This document shows positions 50,401 to 62,786 of a stretch of DNA of 64,000 bases, in pieces. This stretch comes from Morella rubra (taxonomy: Eukaryota; Streptophyta; Magnoliopsida; Fagales; Myricaceae): positions 14,132,667-14,196,666 of the forward strand of contig CM025854.1 in NCBI GenBank assembly GCA_003952965.2, read 5' to 3'. The notes beneath the pieces were generated by a model that saw only the letters and a list, made by a program, of their open reading frames with translations, did not search any database and had not been told where the DNA came from. How positions within the stretch are numbered: position 1 is the stretch's first letter; each line of letters opens with the position of its first letter. Made by a program: the position numbers and the translations under genes.

Positions 50401-51070
50401 TTTCTTTCCACTACCCCCTTAGCACTCTCCAGAGAAATAGGAAAATGATCGGAATATAACCGTGGTAGTCGACTTGAATAACCGGATACAACACATCCCA
50501 TTCTGAATTAAACAAAAATCGATCAAGCCGAGACCATGATTGAGCCCTTCTATTATTAGACCACGTATAACGCCCACCACTTAGTGAATGTCCATTAAAC
50601 CCAACTCTGAAATAAAATCAGAAAAATCATTCAAGGCTCGAACACAACCACCAGAGCCTGAACGTTCGCCAGGAACCTAATAACATTAAAATCCCCCCCA
50701 ATACACCACGGGAAATTCCACCAAGAAGACACCCCTGCCAACTCATCCCATAAGATACTCCTACAGGTATCTCATTAGGCCATAAACTCGAAAACACCCA
50801 TTGAATCCCATCATCTACATTCGTGAAAACCACTGAAAGAGAATACAATCCATCACACGAGTCCACCAACTCCAGCACCCGGGAATCCCATAACATCAAT
50901 ATACCACCCGAGGCTCCATCAACCGCCAAGTAACACCACCGCACATGAGGACCACCCCACAAACATCTCACTACGGCTCTATGAACCACATCCAACTTTG
51001 TCTCCTGCAAGCAAACTAATTGGCAAGCAACGTTGATTCTCTTATGATGACTACTTATTTGAGAGTGCAT
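47429..51070 (-). mobile_element. L1-type LINE (copy H), nearly full ORF2, inactive
   Basis: Poly(T) at 47429-47439 is the tail. Reading leftward from 51070: endonuclease N-terminal part with the LVCLQETKLD motif (catalytic Glu) and ASGGILMLWD (51070-50627), degenerate endonuclease and linker to 49950, then reverse transcriptase pieces (49943-49032: [47 protein letters not shown], and [10 protein letters not shown] at about 49042-49075 in a shifted frame). After these come [13 protein letters not shown] (48979-48752), [20 protein letters not shown] and zf-RVT (48428-47569). Multiple frameshifts are present. ORF1 and the extreme start of ORF2 are missing. Confidence 0.9.
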
Positions 51071-51761
51071 TTTCTTTTGGATTTTTTAAGACAGTGTGCT
51101 CACTTAAAACTATTTAGAATTTAAAAATAGTGGATGTCAGGCTCGGCTTGATGGCAATACTAGACCCTTGAAATGTGATATTAGCCCTCACTAAGAAGAT
51201 TTGGATGTGATCCTTTGGCATTATGTATAGTGTCTGCCAAAAAGGGATGTTGGGACCTTTGAAAAATGGAACTGTTAGGGACTAGTTAGCATCACATACT
51301 TCTCCTGTTCGAACTGGGGTTTGAAATCAAACTTTTCCTCTGGAGGATAGAGGAGCGATTTCAGGTGAGATCCAATGTGTTTATTATACTTACAGAACCT
51401 CAGGTGTTAATGAAACTATTTAGTGAATTTTAACTATCTCAACTCCCATGCGATCACAAAGAGTTGATTCCTAAGATCTAATAAAAATTTAGAGGAAGTA
51501 TCTCTGAGGTTACTGAGAGTATCATCTACTAGTTCTTATCCTCTATTTCACTCTTGGAGTTTTTAGACCTTTTTAATTTCAGGTCTGAATTTGTTTTTTA
51601 TCTCTGTTGTATGGCTCTCTTGTTCTAGGGTCAGCCTTTTGGCATTGTAAAAAGCTTTTTCGACAATTAAGAAAGAAAAATAAATGTAATATCAATGATC
51701 ATTGGGCCATAAGATAAATAGCTTGCACTTGTAGTGATTGTATAGGTGGCGAAGCTTTAGG
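51071..51761. other. Junction interval between LINE H and the CCCH gene duplication
   Basis: No exon of SWEETIE (minus) or of the CCCH gene (plus) is visible. The sequence is non-coding and I recognise no repeat family in it. Confidence 0.5.
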
Positions 51762-54700
51762 GGCTTTGAAATCACTCTTACATGGAAAATGTAGAAATAT
51801 TCCATGGTTCAAAGGGCCCCTATGAACTTTTGTGATGCTAAAAAAGTGGTCATATCCTATCAAAAAAAGACTTGTAAATTACTTATTTGGGCAGCCATCT
51901 GATGAGGATGTTAATAGTGAGGAACTAAAGAAAGTAAGATGAAGGGAAAGCAAATAATCGGTCCTCTATTTGAGCTTATTTGGACTAGTTACAATGTGTA
52001 AAAGTCAGAATAAGAACTTTTAGAAACTGTTAACACATCCGCTCCTATTTGCATAGTCAGGTGGCACTCATGAGATAGTTGGTCCTCTTATTTTCAAATA
52101 GTAGGCAATGTAGTGTTGCAGTCACTATGTATCAAACTGTGTCTCTCAAAGGCATAAACCATCACTGGAATGGGATTTGTGATCATAAATTCCCCTTCAT
52201 AGCAACTTAAACTTTTGACTGCGAGTTCTACTTTCTGTTTAAAATAAGCTTCAGAATTATTTAGACTTAGAGGTTCTATTCTGTATGTTCATAATCATGC
52301 TCACATATATGAATTGAAAACCATTTGTTCTAGAAAACGTAGGAAAAAACAGCACTTTGATGGACAAGGCGATTTTTCTGGAAGTTTGAGAATCTCAGAA
52401 GGACCTGAAGATCGAGTTAAAGAAGGAAAAATGGCATCCACTGATTCCAGAGATGTTCATGTCGAACAGGTTTGAGAAATTTGGTCTAGTAATTAATCCT
52501 GAATTTGTTTAAAACGTTCCTACTGTCTTCTAAATATTTTCTTTTGTGATTTGTGGGAAATATGTGCAGTTAAAGAAGGTGCAGTCAGATATTAACACGC
52601 TTGATCGTCAAAAATATCAACTGCAGGTCAGTTTTTTCTCCTTTTGGCAGTTGTTTAATTGTCAACTAGATACACCCGCATACGGAGGCACTCGCGGAAA
52701 CAGACAACATATATAAGTGCATGGGTGCTTATTACCTCAAAATGTTAGCTGACAGATGGGGATTTGTTGTTGCATTTCTGTTTATTGTAGATTAATTTGT
52801 ATACACTTAATTATATTGTATTATAAGCTTTTTAATTTAAAAACCATTCATTGTGAAGGAAAGCTATCATGATCTATGTTACCTCAGTTTTATCAATCTT
52901 GTCTGTGCTTTATCTAAGTTACACCTCAGATTGGAAGATGATCAAGTTGTCCTCCAGTTCAGTAGGTTTATGTCGGGGTACACAAAACTCTGTTCCCCCA
53001 GTGCACCTGTACCACACGTGCACAATGTTTTCTGTTGGTTTCATTTTATCTATTTACTACAAAATTGAGGTGTGGCTTTTGGCATATGATGCTTGTTGTT
53101 TACAGGTCTACCTGGAAGAGAGGGCCCAGGAAGCGGATAGTCTGACTTCTAGAATTCAGGAGCTTGAGGCTCAATTACACAAAGAGAAAGAGGAATGTAA
53201 AAGGTACTTTCCAGTGTAAATGACTGAGTTCCTTGCTAATTCATGATCTGTCGACCGTGCGTTTGGGAAAATAACCTACGGAATGAATCATTGGAGGATC
53301 CCTCAAAAAGGTGAAGAAGTTTGTGAATTGGCACGATAATCTTAGGGAGCTTTGAAATCACTCTTACATGGAAAATGAGAAAGCAAATCATATTTTTACA
53401 AGGGCTTCTTGAGGAAAATGTAGAAATATTCCATGGTTCAAAGGGCCCCTATGAACTTTTGTGATGCTAAAAAAGTGGTCATATCCTATCAAAAAAAGAC
53501 TTGTAAATTACTTATTTGGGCAGCCATCTGATGAGGATGTTAATAGTGAGGAACTAAAGAAAGTAAGATGAAGGGAAAGCAAATAATTGGTCCTCTATTT
53601 GAGCTTATTTGGACTAGTTACGATGTGTAAAAGTCAGAATAAGAACTTTTAGAAACTGTTAACACATCCGCTCCTATTTGCATAGTCAGGTGGCACTCAT
53701 GAGATAGTTGGTCCTCTTATTTTCAAATAGTAGGCAATGTAGTGTTGCAGTCACTATGTATCAAACTGTGTCTCTCAAAGGCATAAACCATCACTGGAAT
53801 GGGATTTGTGATCATAAATTTCCCTTCATAGCAACTTAAACTTTTGACTGCGAGTTCTACTTTCTGTTTAAAATAAGCTTCAGAATTATTTAGACTTAGA
53901 GGTTCTATGCTGTATGTTCATAATCATGCTCACATATATGAATTGAAAACCATTTGTTCTAGAAAACGTAGGAAAAAACAGCACTTTGATGGACAAGGCG
54001 ATTTTTCTGGAAGTTTGAGAATCTCAGAAGGACCTGAAGATCGAGTTAAAGAAGGAAAAATGGCATCCACTGATTCCAGAGATGTTCATGTCGAACAGGT
54101 TTGAGAAATTTGGTCTAGTAATTAATCCTGAATTTGTTTAAAACGTTCCTACTGTCTTTTAAATATTTTCTTTTGTGGTTTGTGGGAAATATGTGCAGTT
54201 AAAGAAGGTGCAGTCAGATATTAACACGCTTGATCGTCAAAAATATCAACTGCAGGTCAGTTTTTTCTCCTTTTGGCAGTTGTTTAATTGTCAACTAGAT
54301 ACACCCGCATACGGAGGCACTCGCGGAAACAGACAACATATATAAGTGCATGGGTGCTTATTACCTCAAAATGTTAGCTGACAGATGGGGATTTGTTGTT
54401 GCATTTCTGTTTATTGTAGATTAATTTGTATACACTTAATTATATTGTATTGTAAGCTTTTTAATTTAAAAACCATTCATTGTGAAGGAAAGCTATCATG
54501 ATCTATGTTACGAAGGATTTAATTGCTCAGTTTTATCAATCTTGTCTGTGCTTTATCTAAGTTACACCTTAGATTGGAAGATGATCAAGTTGCCCTCCAG
54601 TTCAGTAGGTTTATGTCGGGGTACACAAAACTCTGTTCCCCCAGTGCACCTGCACCACACGTGCACAATGTTTTCTGTTGGTTTCATTTTATCTATTTAC

Positions 54701-54975
54701 TACAAAATTGAGGTGTGGCTTTTGGCATATGATGCTTGTTGTTTACAGGTCTACCTGGAAGAGAGGGCCCAGGAAGCGGATAGTCTGACTTCTAGAATTC
54801 AGGAGCTTGAGGCTCAATTACACAAAGAGAAAGAGGAATGTAAAAGGTACTTTCCAGTGTAAATGACTGAGTTCCTTGCTAATTCATGATCTGTCTCTTA
54901 CCGTGCGTTTGGGGCCTACGGGAATATTCAGGATCACCTCAAAAATGAAGAAGTTTGTGAAGGCACATAATCGTC
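51762..54975. repeat. Tandem duplication of about 1.6 kb inside the CCCH gene
   Basis: Copy 1 is about 51762-53341 and copy 2 about 53348-54973. Both start GCTTTGAAATCACTCTTACA and carry the same three exons and introns, with only scattered substitutions and small indels. Copy 2 has 36-40 extra bases near 53377-53415 and an extra CGAAGGATTTAATTG near 54511. The region joining the copies (53250-53420) is unusually error-like, with single-base indels against the end of copy 2. Confidence 0.92.
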
Positions 54976-57731
54976 ATTTACGGATACAAGACGAACTGAA
55001 GAGGCAAATATTTGTTTTACATTACTTCTTGAGTTCTTTCTGCATCCATTCCAGGATTTAAAGCGTTCCCATTTTGTCCTATTCGTATTCTGAAGACCTT
55101 TATTGGAGTTTTATAGTTCTATAATTCAGCAGATTTTTTGAAATTTATAGATCACAAGTCCGACTTCAGAAGTTGGGAGACCAGCTCGGTTCAGATATTA
55201 CTAGAAATGGTACCAATGAAGAGGATTCCATCAATATTGTAAGCGATGGAGAAACTAATGGTTTTCCTGTAACCAATCCACATAATGAGGAGCAGAATGA
55301 TGCTTCACCCGGAAAGAAAAGGCTTTGTGTTAACAGGGATTCTACTGATGGACCAAAACAAGGTGTATTTTAATTAACCTTTGCCCATGCGTAGAGTTTG
55401 TGGAGTAATTAGAGCATCTGATTTTCTGTGTCCTTGAAATGGTTTTCCATCTTACATACAGCTGGGGAATTTTTGCTTTCAGCTATCTTTTTCATTTGTT
55501 GGTGTTCAGTGATAGTAGATTTGATATAAAATGACCAAGTGAACTCACTGTGGTGAGATACTTATGCTAATGTAGGTAGATTGGCATTATGTTGATTTTA
55601 ATCTAACTGGTGAAAAGCGATTCAGCAAGTATTGTTCAGAAGCCAATAAGATAGAAGCATCCCAAAATTGATTACAATTCTATCACTTTTGGGAACTCTC
55701 TATCACTTTTAGGCTTTGAAAAGTTTCATGAACAATTCTATTTTATACAAAGAATAATCTAGGGAAATTTTTTTTTCTAAATATTACATGTGTGTTCAGA
55801 AACTCGTTGGAAATGCCACACTTGTTCATTATTGTTGCCAATTCATAACATTATAGCATATGGATAGTACTTTGGGTTTGATATGCTTCCTCATTGAGTC
55901 GTACCAAGAAGATTTTGTTCCCCATTAAAATGGTCTGGTTTCCAAGTTAGAACTTGGTATGCAGTCTCCCTGTGGTACCATTTGTCTTCCCAAGATCATG
56001 AGAAATAGTGCGCTGAAGGCCATCATTCCTGTGTGCCTATTTGTTAATCCTTTTGTGAGGTCATAGTATTGAGCATATCTGACAACTCATTTCCAATATT
56101 TCATTTTATGTTAGGCTTAAGTAATTTGTTGGTTCCTGGGGTTAACTTTTTCCCAATTTGGTCCCGAAGTTTTTTTCTCTCCCTCCTGTAGTCCTTTGGG
56201 TTAATGCCCTGTCTTGGAAAGGTCATTTTCATCCATTCTCAGTTATGTGGTTGACAGAATATGTCGATGTGGCTAACGGAGGTCATTCCTAACCAATTGT
56301 TGCCTTACAGCTGTCCTGACACACTAGCTCGACAAGCCACATGGTCAAAAAACATGTTACATCACCAAGGATCATCTCAAGCCACACTGTCAAAAAACAT
56401 ATTGATAGTGGACATAATGACCTTTTTGAGACGGGACATTAACCCCAGGGACTCTGGGAGAAAGAAAAACAACTTAAAAACCAAATTAGAAAAAAGTTAA
56501 ACTCCAGGGACTAGCGGATTAATTAAACCTTTTTTGTTACTAGTACCTACTTTCCTGAACATAAATGGTCTGCTATTATGTGTTATTTCCACATATATGC
56601 TCGAGAAGTTTGCAAAATCTTGCCATACTTTTCTTTTCTGCTATGCTTGTTACTGTTACTTTTACCATTCAATGGCATCAAGTGTACCAGGTATGTTTGT
56701 TCTGTTACTAACATTTTCTTGGTGAATCAGCTGATTCGATAAAAGGACGTCTGGACAAAACAATCAGATTTAAGAAGCTTTCTCGGTGGAATGTGCAACC
56801 TGTGCAATCAAATGATGGCAATGAAATTGCAACTATGAACACCAGAATTGACAGTACTAGGAGCCTGGCAAACGAAGGCAAGCAGAAGCGAGGAAAGACT
56901 TTTCCTGCTAGCATTCTCACAGCAGATAAGGTATACCTGTTTTATCTTCCACCAGCAATAGATGCTGATGACTTATTCGAGTTTTACACTTACATGGCAC
57001 AGGTGTCAATGCTGAGTTGATCAGTCTTTGACATATTGACCCTTTATAATAAATGGGGCCTGTCAGATGGCTGTACATTTTTGTCTTGGCACAGTTGCTA
57101 GATCATAATTCCAATTTACCACCTCAGCAGAAGATAAATGGTAACCTGTGCGCCGTTACAGGAAAGAGAGAAAAAAAACAGAGATTCTTACTACAACATG
57201 AAAAGCTCATTTTTCCTTGCATTGTAATCCTTACCCTAATCATGCAGATGAAGGTTTCGGAGTCAGCACTTGTAGTACCATCAACTAGCATCGCTGCTCA
57301 TGTGGTAGACGAAGAGGTTGAAATTGAATTGGAGGACAAAATTGAGGTGGTTGAAACTGCTGCTACAGGAATCGAGAAGGGACCCACAGATGAGATCGCA
57401 GGTGTTCCCTTTCCACTTCCCCCACCACCTCCAATCCATCAGAATAATTATCAACAGGTTTGTCCATCTACCAGTGCACTGTTCTACAGGAATAAGATAA
57501 TTTCCACTTGCTCATTTTATTTCCTTAACCCAATTTTCTCAATTACGTTCTTAAGGTCTAGATTGCAAACTCGACCCCCCTTCCTTCCTATGTCCCATTT
57601 TTCTGTCCTTTTGACGTTCTACTTGGCATCTGATGCTAGCAGTTTGATCTGGCTTGCAGTATGAAGGTTATAATGAGAACGTAGATGTGGATGGGCTTGA
57701 GGAAGAGATGGTTCATGTGGACATTGTTTGA
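52334..57731 (+). CDS. C3H40: CCCH zinc-finger protein (OsC3H13/AtC3H40 type), C-terminal part, with duplicated exons
   Basis: Family: plant CCCH proteins with an N-terminal zinc finger and a long coiled-coil; molecular role not established. Exons: A 52334-52469, B 52570-52626, C 53106-53203; duplicate A' 53963-54098, B' 54199-54255, C' 54749-54846; then D 54932-55003, E 55151-55362, F 56731-56930, G 57248-57457, H 57660-57731 (stop TGA). Key peptides: KRRKKQHFDGQGDFSGSLRI, LKKVQSDINTLDRQKYQLQ, EERAQEADSLTSRIQELEAQ (coiled coil), MKKFVKAHNRHLRIQDELK, SIKGRLDKTIRFKKLSRWN, VPFPLPPPPPI and final EEEMVHVDIV. Phases match throughout. The D-E intron uses a GC donor. The 5' exons with the CCCH finger were not found upstream. 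It is convergent with ATXR2. Confidence 0.88.
55363..56730. other. CCCH-gene intron E-F containing an inverted-repeat element
   Basis: 1.37 kb intron. The element at 56114-56530 is listed separately; the rest is AT-rich without recognisable content. Confidence 0.6.
56114..56530. mobile_element. Inverted-repeat MITE-like element in the CCCH-gene intron
   Basis: The left arm (GGTTCCTGGGGTTAACTTTT, then CCCAATTTGGTCCC) is inverted at the right (ACCAAATTAG, then AAAAGTTAAACTCCAGGGAC). Deeper in, GGGTTAATGCCCTGTCTTGG pairs with GAGACGGGACATTAACCCC, and AAAGGTCATT pairs with AATGACCTTT. So the arms are long (more than 90 bp). No transposase is encoded. Confidence 0.7.
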
Positions 57732-59389
57732 TCTTTAATGGAAGCAGTAAGAGTTTTGATGGTGTAATCTCAGTATAGCTCTTTCGTACTCAATCCACTG
57801 TTATTAGGGGAAACCCAGATTGGTTAATAATGTATGAAGTTGTAATTGATGGATGTGATCATTCGCCTCTCCTTAATTAATGTATATGTCATTTTTGTGC
57901 GTTCATGAGTCAAAAATCTGTGTTTTCATACCTGGTTGGTGGGGCAGAATGCAGATATGAGTAAATGCACCCAGCACAATTTTTTCTAACTTGAATTTTG
58001 CCTGTGCGCCTGTGGTACCTACTTCTTCATGGAAGTAGTATGGAGTAAATTTCATGGACAGCTTAGCCGTGCAAAATGCAAATTAGTCAACTATTCAGTA
58101 CGTTCTCTATATTGATCCATGGGTTTAGGTAAGTGTTTGGCTTTAGCCATATTAAAGAGGAAGTTCGTAACTTCCGCTTCTTTAACGGAATTGTGATTGA
58201 CGGATGATGCACCAGATTCCTTGTTTTCAGCAGGGCGTTGGAGGGCTAGAATTACTTTGAGAATTTCCACCTTTTCAGTTAATACACTTCTAAAAATGAT
58301 TTCATTCTTTCTCAAGCTAAAGAGAAAAAAGAAAGAAAAAAAATATTTAACCAACTCTGAATGGTAAAAGTAACAGTAGATTCAATTCCAAATATTTTTG
58401 CCAAACAAATTAAAGTTGACCTGAACAAGACATTTACAGTATCCGATGAGCAAGAGTGTCGTAGAGAAGGCTACGCAGGACTTGATGTCGTGCTAGGTTG
58501 AGGGTTATCAATCCAATAGCATTTTTCATTTTTTATTTTAATAATTTTGATTTGTTTTTAAAAAGAAAAAGGTGACCGTCTGCATAAATTCGATAGGCTC
58601 TAAATAAACCAAGTCAAGGTGAGCCGAACTCATGATCAAAACTAGTCCATCAAATGAGAGAAAACTAATGTCCGGCACAATTCATTTAATAGAAGGAACG
58701 TTAAGTCAAATTTATAAGAAACAAGCTTGAGAATTTGCAACCTCTTTCTTAAATATGAAAGTTTTTAAGCATTATTTTATAGACTTATATGTGAAGATTT
58801 TGTACGATAACAGTGAAACTAGTTTTGGAGAGATTTACTTCTTTCTCTTTCTTTTTTTGGTGGGAAAATTAGTTAAGCTCTACAACAAGGTCACTTTAAA
58901 ACCCCAAAGTTCGCATCTCTAAAGCCACAGCAATCGGGATGCCCTAAACATTACTTGAAAAAAAAAATAATAATAAATCTAAGACAGGCATTCCCTGCGG
59001 CACGCAGATGAGCCTACCTTAAACCATTTCAATCATGAAAACAATACTCGATAAAACAGTGGCGCGAAGAGTTGTTTAACCATGAAAATATACATTATGG
59101 TATTTTCACATATTATTAAATTTATACACCGGGTTTGAAAGGTAAATACCAAAAGCATGAAAATAAATTGTAGAATCACCAAAACTCAACTGTCTAAACT
59201 CAACTGTCCTAAACTAAAATTCTCAGAAGTTCAATATTACCTGAAATACGAAAAGAGAAAAGGCCAAAAGTCAGTTGAAACGAGCCAATGATCTTCTTAG
59301 CAACTTCATGTTGTCCCTAAAGTTCTTAAAAGGCATAGAGTACAGGGGTCATGGATCTTCCAAGGATTGAAAATTGGCAATGTTTTACG
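57732..59389. other. Intergenic gap between convergent CCCH gene and ATXR2
   Basis: 1.66 kb between the two stop codons, expected to hold both 3' UTRs. Apart from the unassigned frame at 58091-58354, nothing was recognised. Poly(T)/poly(A)-rich patches are common. Confidence 0.55.
58091..58354 (-). other. Unrecognised open frame, 87 codons
   Basis: The frame reads ...VEILKVILALQRPAENKESG ... VTNFLFNMAKAKHLPKP..., ending at 58091. The second half looks more protein-like than most open frames here, but I know no family for it and see no flanking exon. It may be chance, or a fragment of an old gene or element. Confidence 0.15.
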
Positions 59390-62300
59390 TCATGCCTCTT
59401 CTTCTAAACACCTAGGGCACTTGCATTTGAAACCATAATCAGCAAGTAACGCCTGCCTCTCATCAAATGGGAGATCCTCATCCACATAAGAAATTGTAAC
59501 CTGAAAATGCTTGATAATGTTAAATAGGACTTCCTCAAATCTAGCAAAGGGAGTATAAGATCTCATTTCGTAGCAGGTGTGAGAACTACAGCAGCTGAAG
59601 TTGTGTCAGAGAATTACCTCTTCTCCCTTGGAGATGGGATTGAGTGCAATTATTGTTGCTTGGCCATCTCTGTCCTGCGAAGAAGCAAAAATGGAGAACA
59701 AACATGAATGACTACATTGGGCATTGCTGAACCGTGCTTGATTTGTGCACGTGCTACCAAGATATATTTGCCCATGAGCCATAAGGATGAAGAAGACACG
59801 GTAAACTTAATCACTAAAACAACTCATGATCTATGATTACTGTATAAATGCCATAGTCATAGAGATCCCAAGTCCCTAATTACTGCAATGCGTGCTACAA
59901 CCATAAGACTCCAAGATGGTTTCCTGATTCTACACGTACTAATCTCCAGCCTATATGTAAAACACAAAACGTAATGCTATGGTGCATGCAGGTGTCTTCT
60001 ATAAAACAGATTGCTTGCAGCTCAACGGGGAAAACGAGATAGGAATGTAAACACGTGGTCAATCAAGCATAACTTTTGCTATTCAAGTACTTATAGCTGA
60101 GTAGGTCCCACCTTAATTAAAGATGATTTTAACTAATTTAATTTTCCAAAACTCAAAACGTGAAATAATTCTGGTTTCTAGATAGTTTCAAAAAGCACAA
60201 ACAGTAATGTGTTTGGTACATCTCTCTTGCTAGTCTTGCATAGCGGGAGAAGGTATTCTGGTGTTTGTTAAGCATATGCCCCTGTCAGAGACTTGTTTAG
60301 ACACAAATGCTGGTGGCGATCCCAGCAGCTTAACCTGAACCTGCCCTGTTCAAAGAAGTCCAGGCAGTTGCAGGTTACAGAGGCGTACCCTACCATAGTG
60401 CATACAAGATCAAATTGACCAATTGAAGAGAAAAGGAGATGGAAAGATAACATTTGAAAACATGCAGCGGTACTATGAAAATAATTATGCTGATGATTTG
60501 TTTGAGAAATATTCCTGATTAGTAATAGGGAAACCTCTATCAAAAAAATGAAAAAAGAGTTACTTCTTCCTTATCAAAAATGAAAATTACCAAGGGGTGC
60601 AAGATTCTCTAGTTTCCGAGAGTAACTAATTTTACAAAAAAAAATACCTATTCCCTGATCGGATTATGACAAACTTCCAGCAATATGTAAGAAACTACTT
60701 ATCTATCTATTCAAGTTATTTAACTCAAATAATTAGACAAAAACAAGAAAACAAACAACAATAAAAAAAAGGACTTTTGTCGTACATATGTATAGTTTAA
60801 TGAATGCAAAATCTTATTCAATTAGGCCTACATTCCTCGGACTTAATGTCCACAATAGCTATTCTCAGGAGTTTTTTACCCCCACATGAAAGCATACTAG
60901 CGGGACATTTAGAGACGAAAACGAGCTTCATTTTGCCATATAAATTTAAAACTACAACTTATATCAAAAAGCTACAATCCAAAAAAAGAGACAATCACAC
61001 CAACTCTCAAGGTAGTAAAAGTTTGAAAATGAAACTTCTGCATTACTTACCTCTTCTCTTTTGAACGCTCTCGCATTAGGGCAACAGGAATGGTTCATAC
61101 AACTTTGCAAAGGAAAAAAAGCAGTGCCTGAAGAAGAATTAAATAATGTTACTCATCATTTCAAACAATCACCTCCCACCCTCTAAAAAGAAAACAACAA
61201 AGAAAAAGAAAAAACAAATTTAAGCTGCAGATATTTCTTATATGAAGTTGCCATAACCTGCAAGAAGAAGATTTGGATGCAAGAGGAATATATATTCTAA
61301 CGTTCATTTTGTGCACTACATAATACAGGAAAACGCCAATAAGAAAACTACTATCACACCAGAGTGTACATGCGAGAGAGAAAAAAGATGCTGGGGTGGG
61401 GTGTTTTGGGGGGGGGAGGGGGGGTGTTGAAATCTAAAGATCCTATGAGAAGATATACACCAAATACTACAAGCACTATGATCTTAAGATATCTGAGTAG
61501 CTTTTGCTCCTCTTATTTCATTCAGAAACAAAAAATACTACAGATTGGCAACCATCATATTAGAAGCATCATAATGCTAACTACACACTCCTAGATTAGG
61601 GAAAACTAGATCCGACATATGTCAATGCATAAAAAAGCAGGTATGGTTTGCATGTAGCTCTGTAATGACAAGGAATACAGTACAATCCTTTGTTGTGCTC
61701 CTGTTTCTGTAACAACCTTTTCCGAAAGGACACGTTTAAGCCTATATTTTGGCCTAGTTGTGAAATGTTGAGGGAAACATGGTACCACTCATCACAACCT
61801 AGCAGTAGCCAGCAACAAATTTCAATGCCACCAACCAAAAAATAACATTAAGAAGACACAGTTAGTGTTCAAGAGCTTTGACAAGGCATATGATATGGCA
61901 ACATATGCATCAAAGACTTATATAAACAGTTAAGCAATAAATGGGAAAAAATATCATTTTTTCTTAAAGCAAGATCATAAGAAAGAAAAATTAATGAACT
62001 TGTTTGCACATATTCATATGGAATCCACATTAAATTCTTCTTACCCTGGCAACAAACTGAATAGTCATCTCCTAGAGCATCAAGAAATGGCCGCGTAATT
62101 TTCTCAGCTTCTTGCTGTCATCAATGATAGGAATGATGTCACAACCATCAATTATAGGATTGATGTTAAACAGAGAGGGAGAGATATATGGTTCAGAATC
62201 TTGACCTTTTCACAATACGGAAGATCATCAATGTACAAAAAGTAATCCTCCACTGGGGATTCTACAACCAAATCACTGTGATATATATGAACATAACATA

Positions 62301-62786
62301 CTGTTAAACACTGGCATGGTGCATGATTCCAGATTAAGAAGTTCACATGCCCTAAGAAGTAATGATGAAATACTTATCCATGCCATTGCATCATCAATTT
62401 TATTGCAGACACTCTACAGAGAAGATGGCCGGAATTAGAAAGAGATAAAGTCCCAAGGAAGCATGACTCTTACAGATTATTCAGCTCAAACATGCCAATA
62501 ATATGCCCATAGATCTCCAGGGAAAACACTTGGTAGAATTAAGGCCTTCAAATAATGGTTGTTGGAACAAATGAACATTAGGTCAGGGCTCTATTCCTTG
62601 TTATAAAAAAGGGAGTTCGAAAAGAAAACCTGAACTAACAAATCTTACACAATTGATCGGGCGAGCTGAACATTATGAACCATAATTGCATGAAAAAAAA
62701 AAAAGAAAGACAACAGACTCAGCATTTGGAAGGATACATGGCTCGCATTCCTTGTCAAAGATTGCTGCCTTGAGAAGTTGCAGGGA
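59390..62786 (-). CDS. ATXR2: ATXR2-type SET-domain histone methyltransferase, C-terminal exons
   Basis: Known role: nuclear lysine methyltransferase linked to H3K36 methylation and to LBD gene activation during callus/lateral-root formation in Arabidopsis. Exons in transcript order: 62786-62738, 62528-62474, 62275-62206, 62114-62045, 61127-61051, 59674-59618, 59500-59390 (stop TGA at 59392-59390). All are GT-AG with matching phases. Peptides: LLKAAIFDKECEP, FSLEIYGHIIGMFELNN, SPVEDYFLYIDDLP, FLDALGDDYSVCCQGTAFF, the SET core SCMNHSCCPNARAFKREE (Asn-His-Ser-Cys AdoMet-binding motif), GEEVTISYVDEDLP and post-SET CKCPRC. The MYND-like N-terminal half lies off the right edge. Confidence 0.93.
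59675..61050. other. ATXR2 intron, nothing recognised
   Basis: 1.38 kb AT-rich intron between the exons ending ...FKREE and starting DRDGQATIIAL. No exon or repeat family was recognised. Confidence 0.6.
61400..61426. repeat. Poly(G) tract
   Basis: G-rich run with single interruptions in an ATXR2 intron; only a slippage-prone homopolymer is apparent. Confidence 0.75.

Noticed and set aside
47429..51070. Search for missing SWEETIE or CCCH exons inside LINE H
   Set aside because: All readable coding sequence in this interval is LINE endonuclease, reverse transcriptase or zf-RVT.
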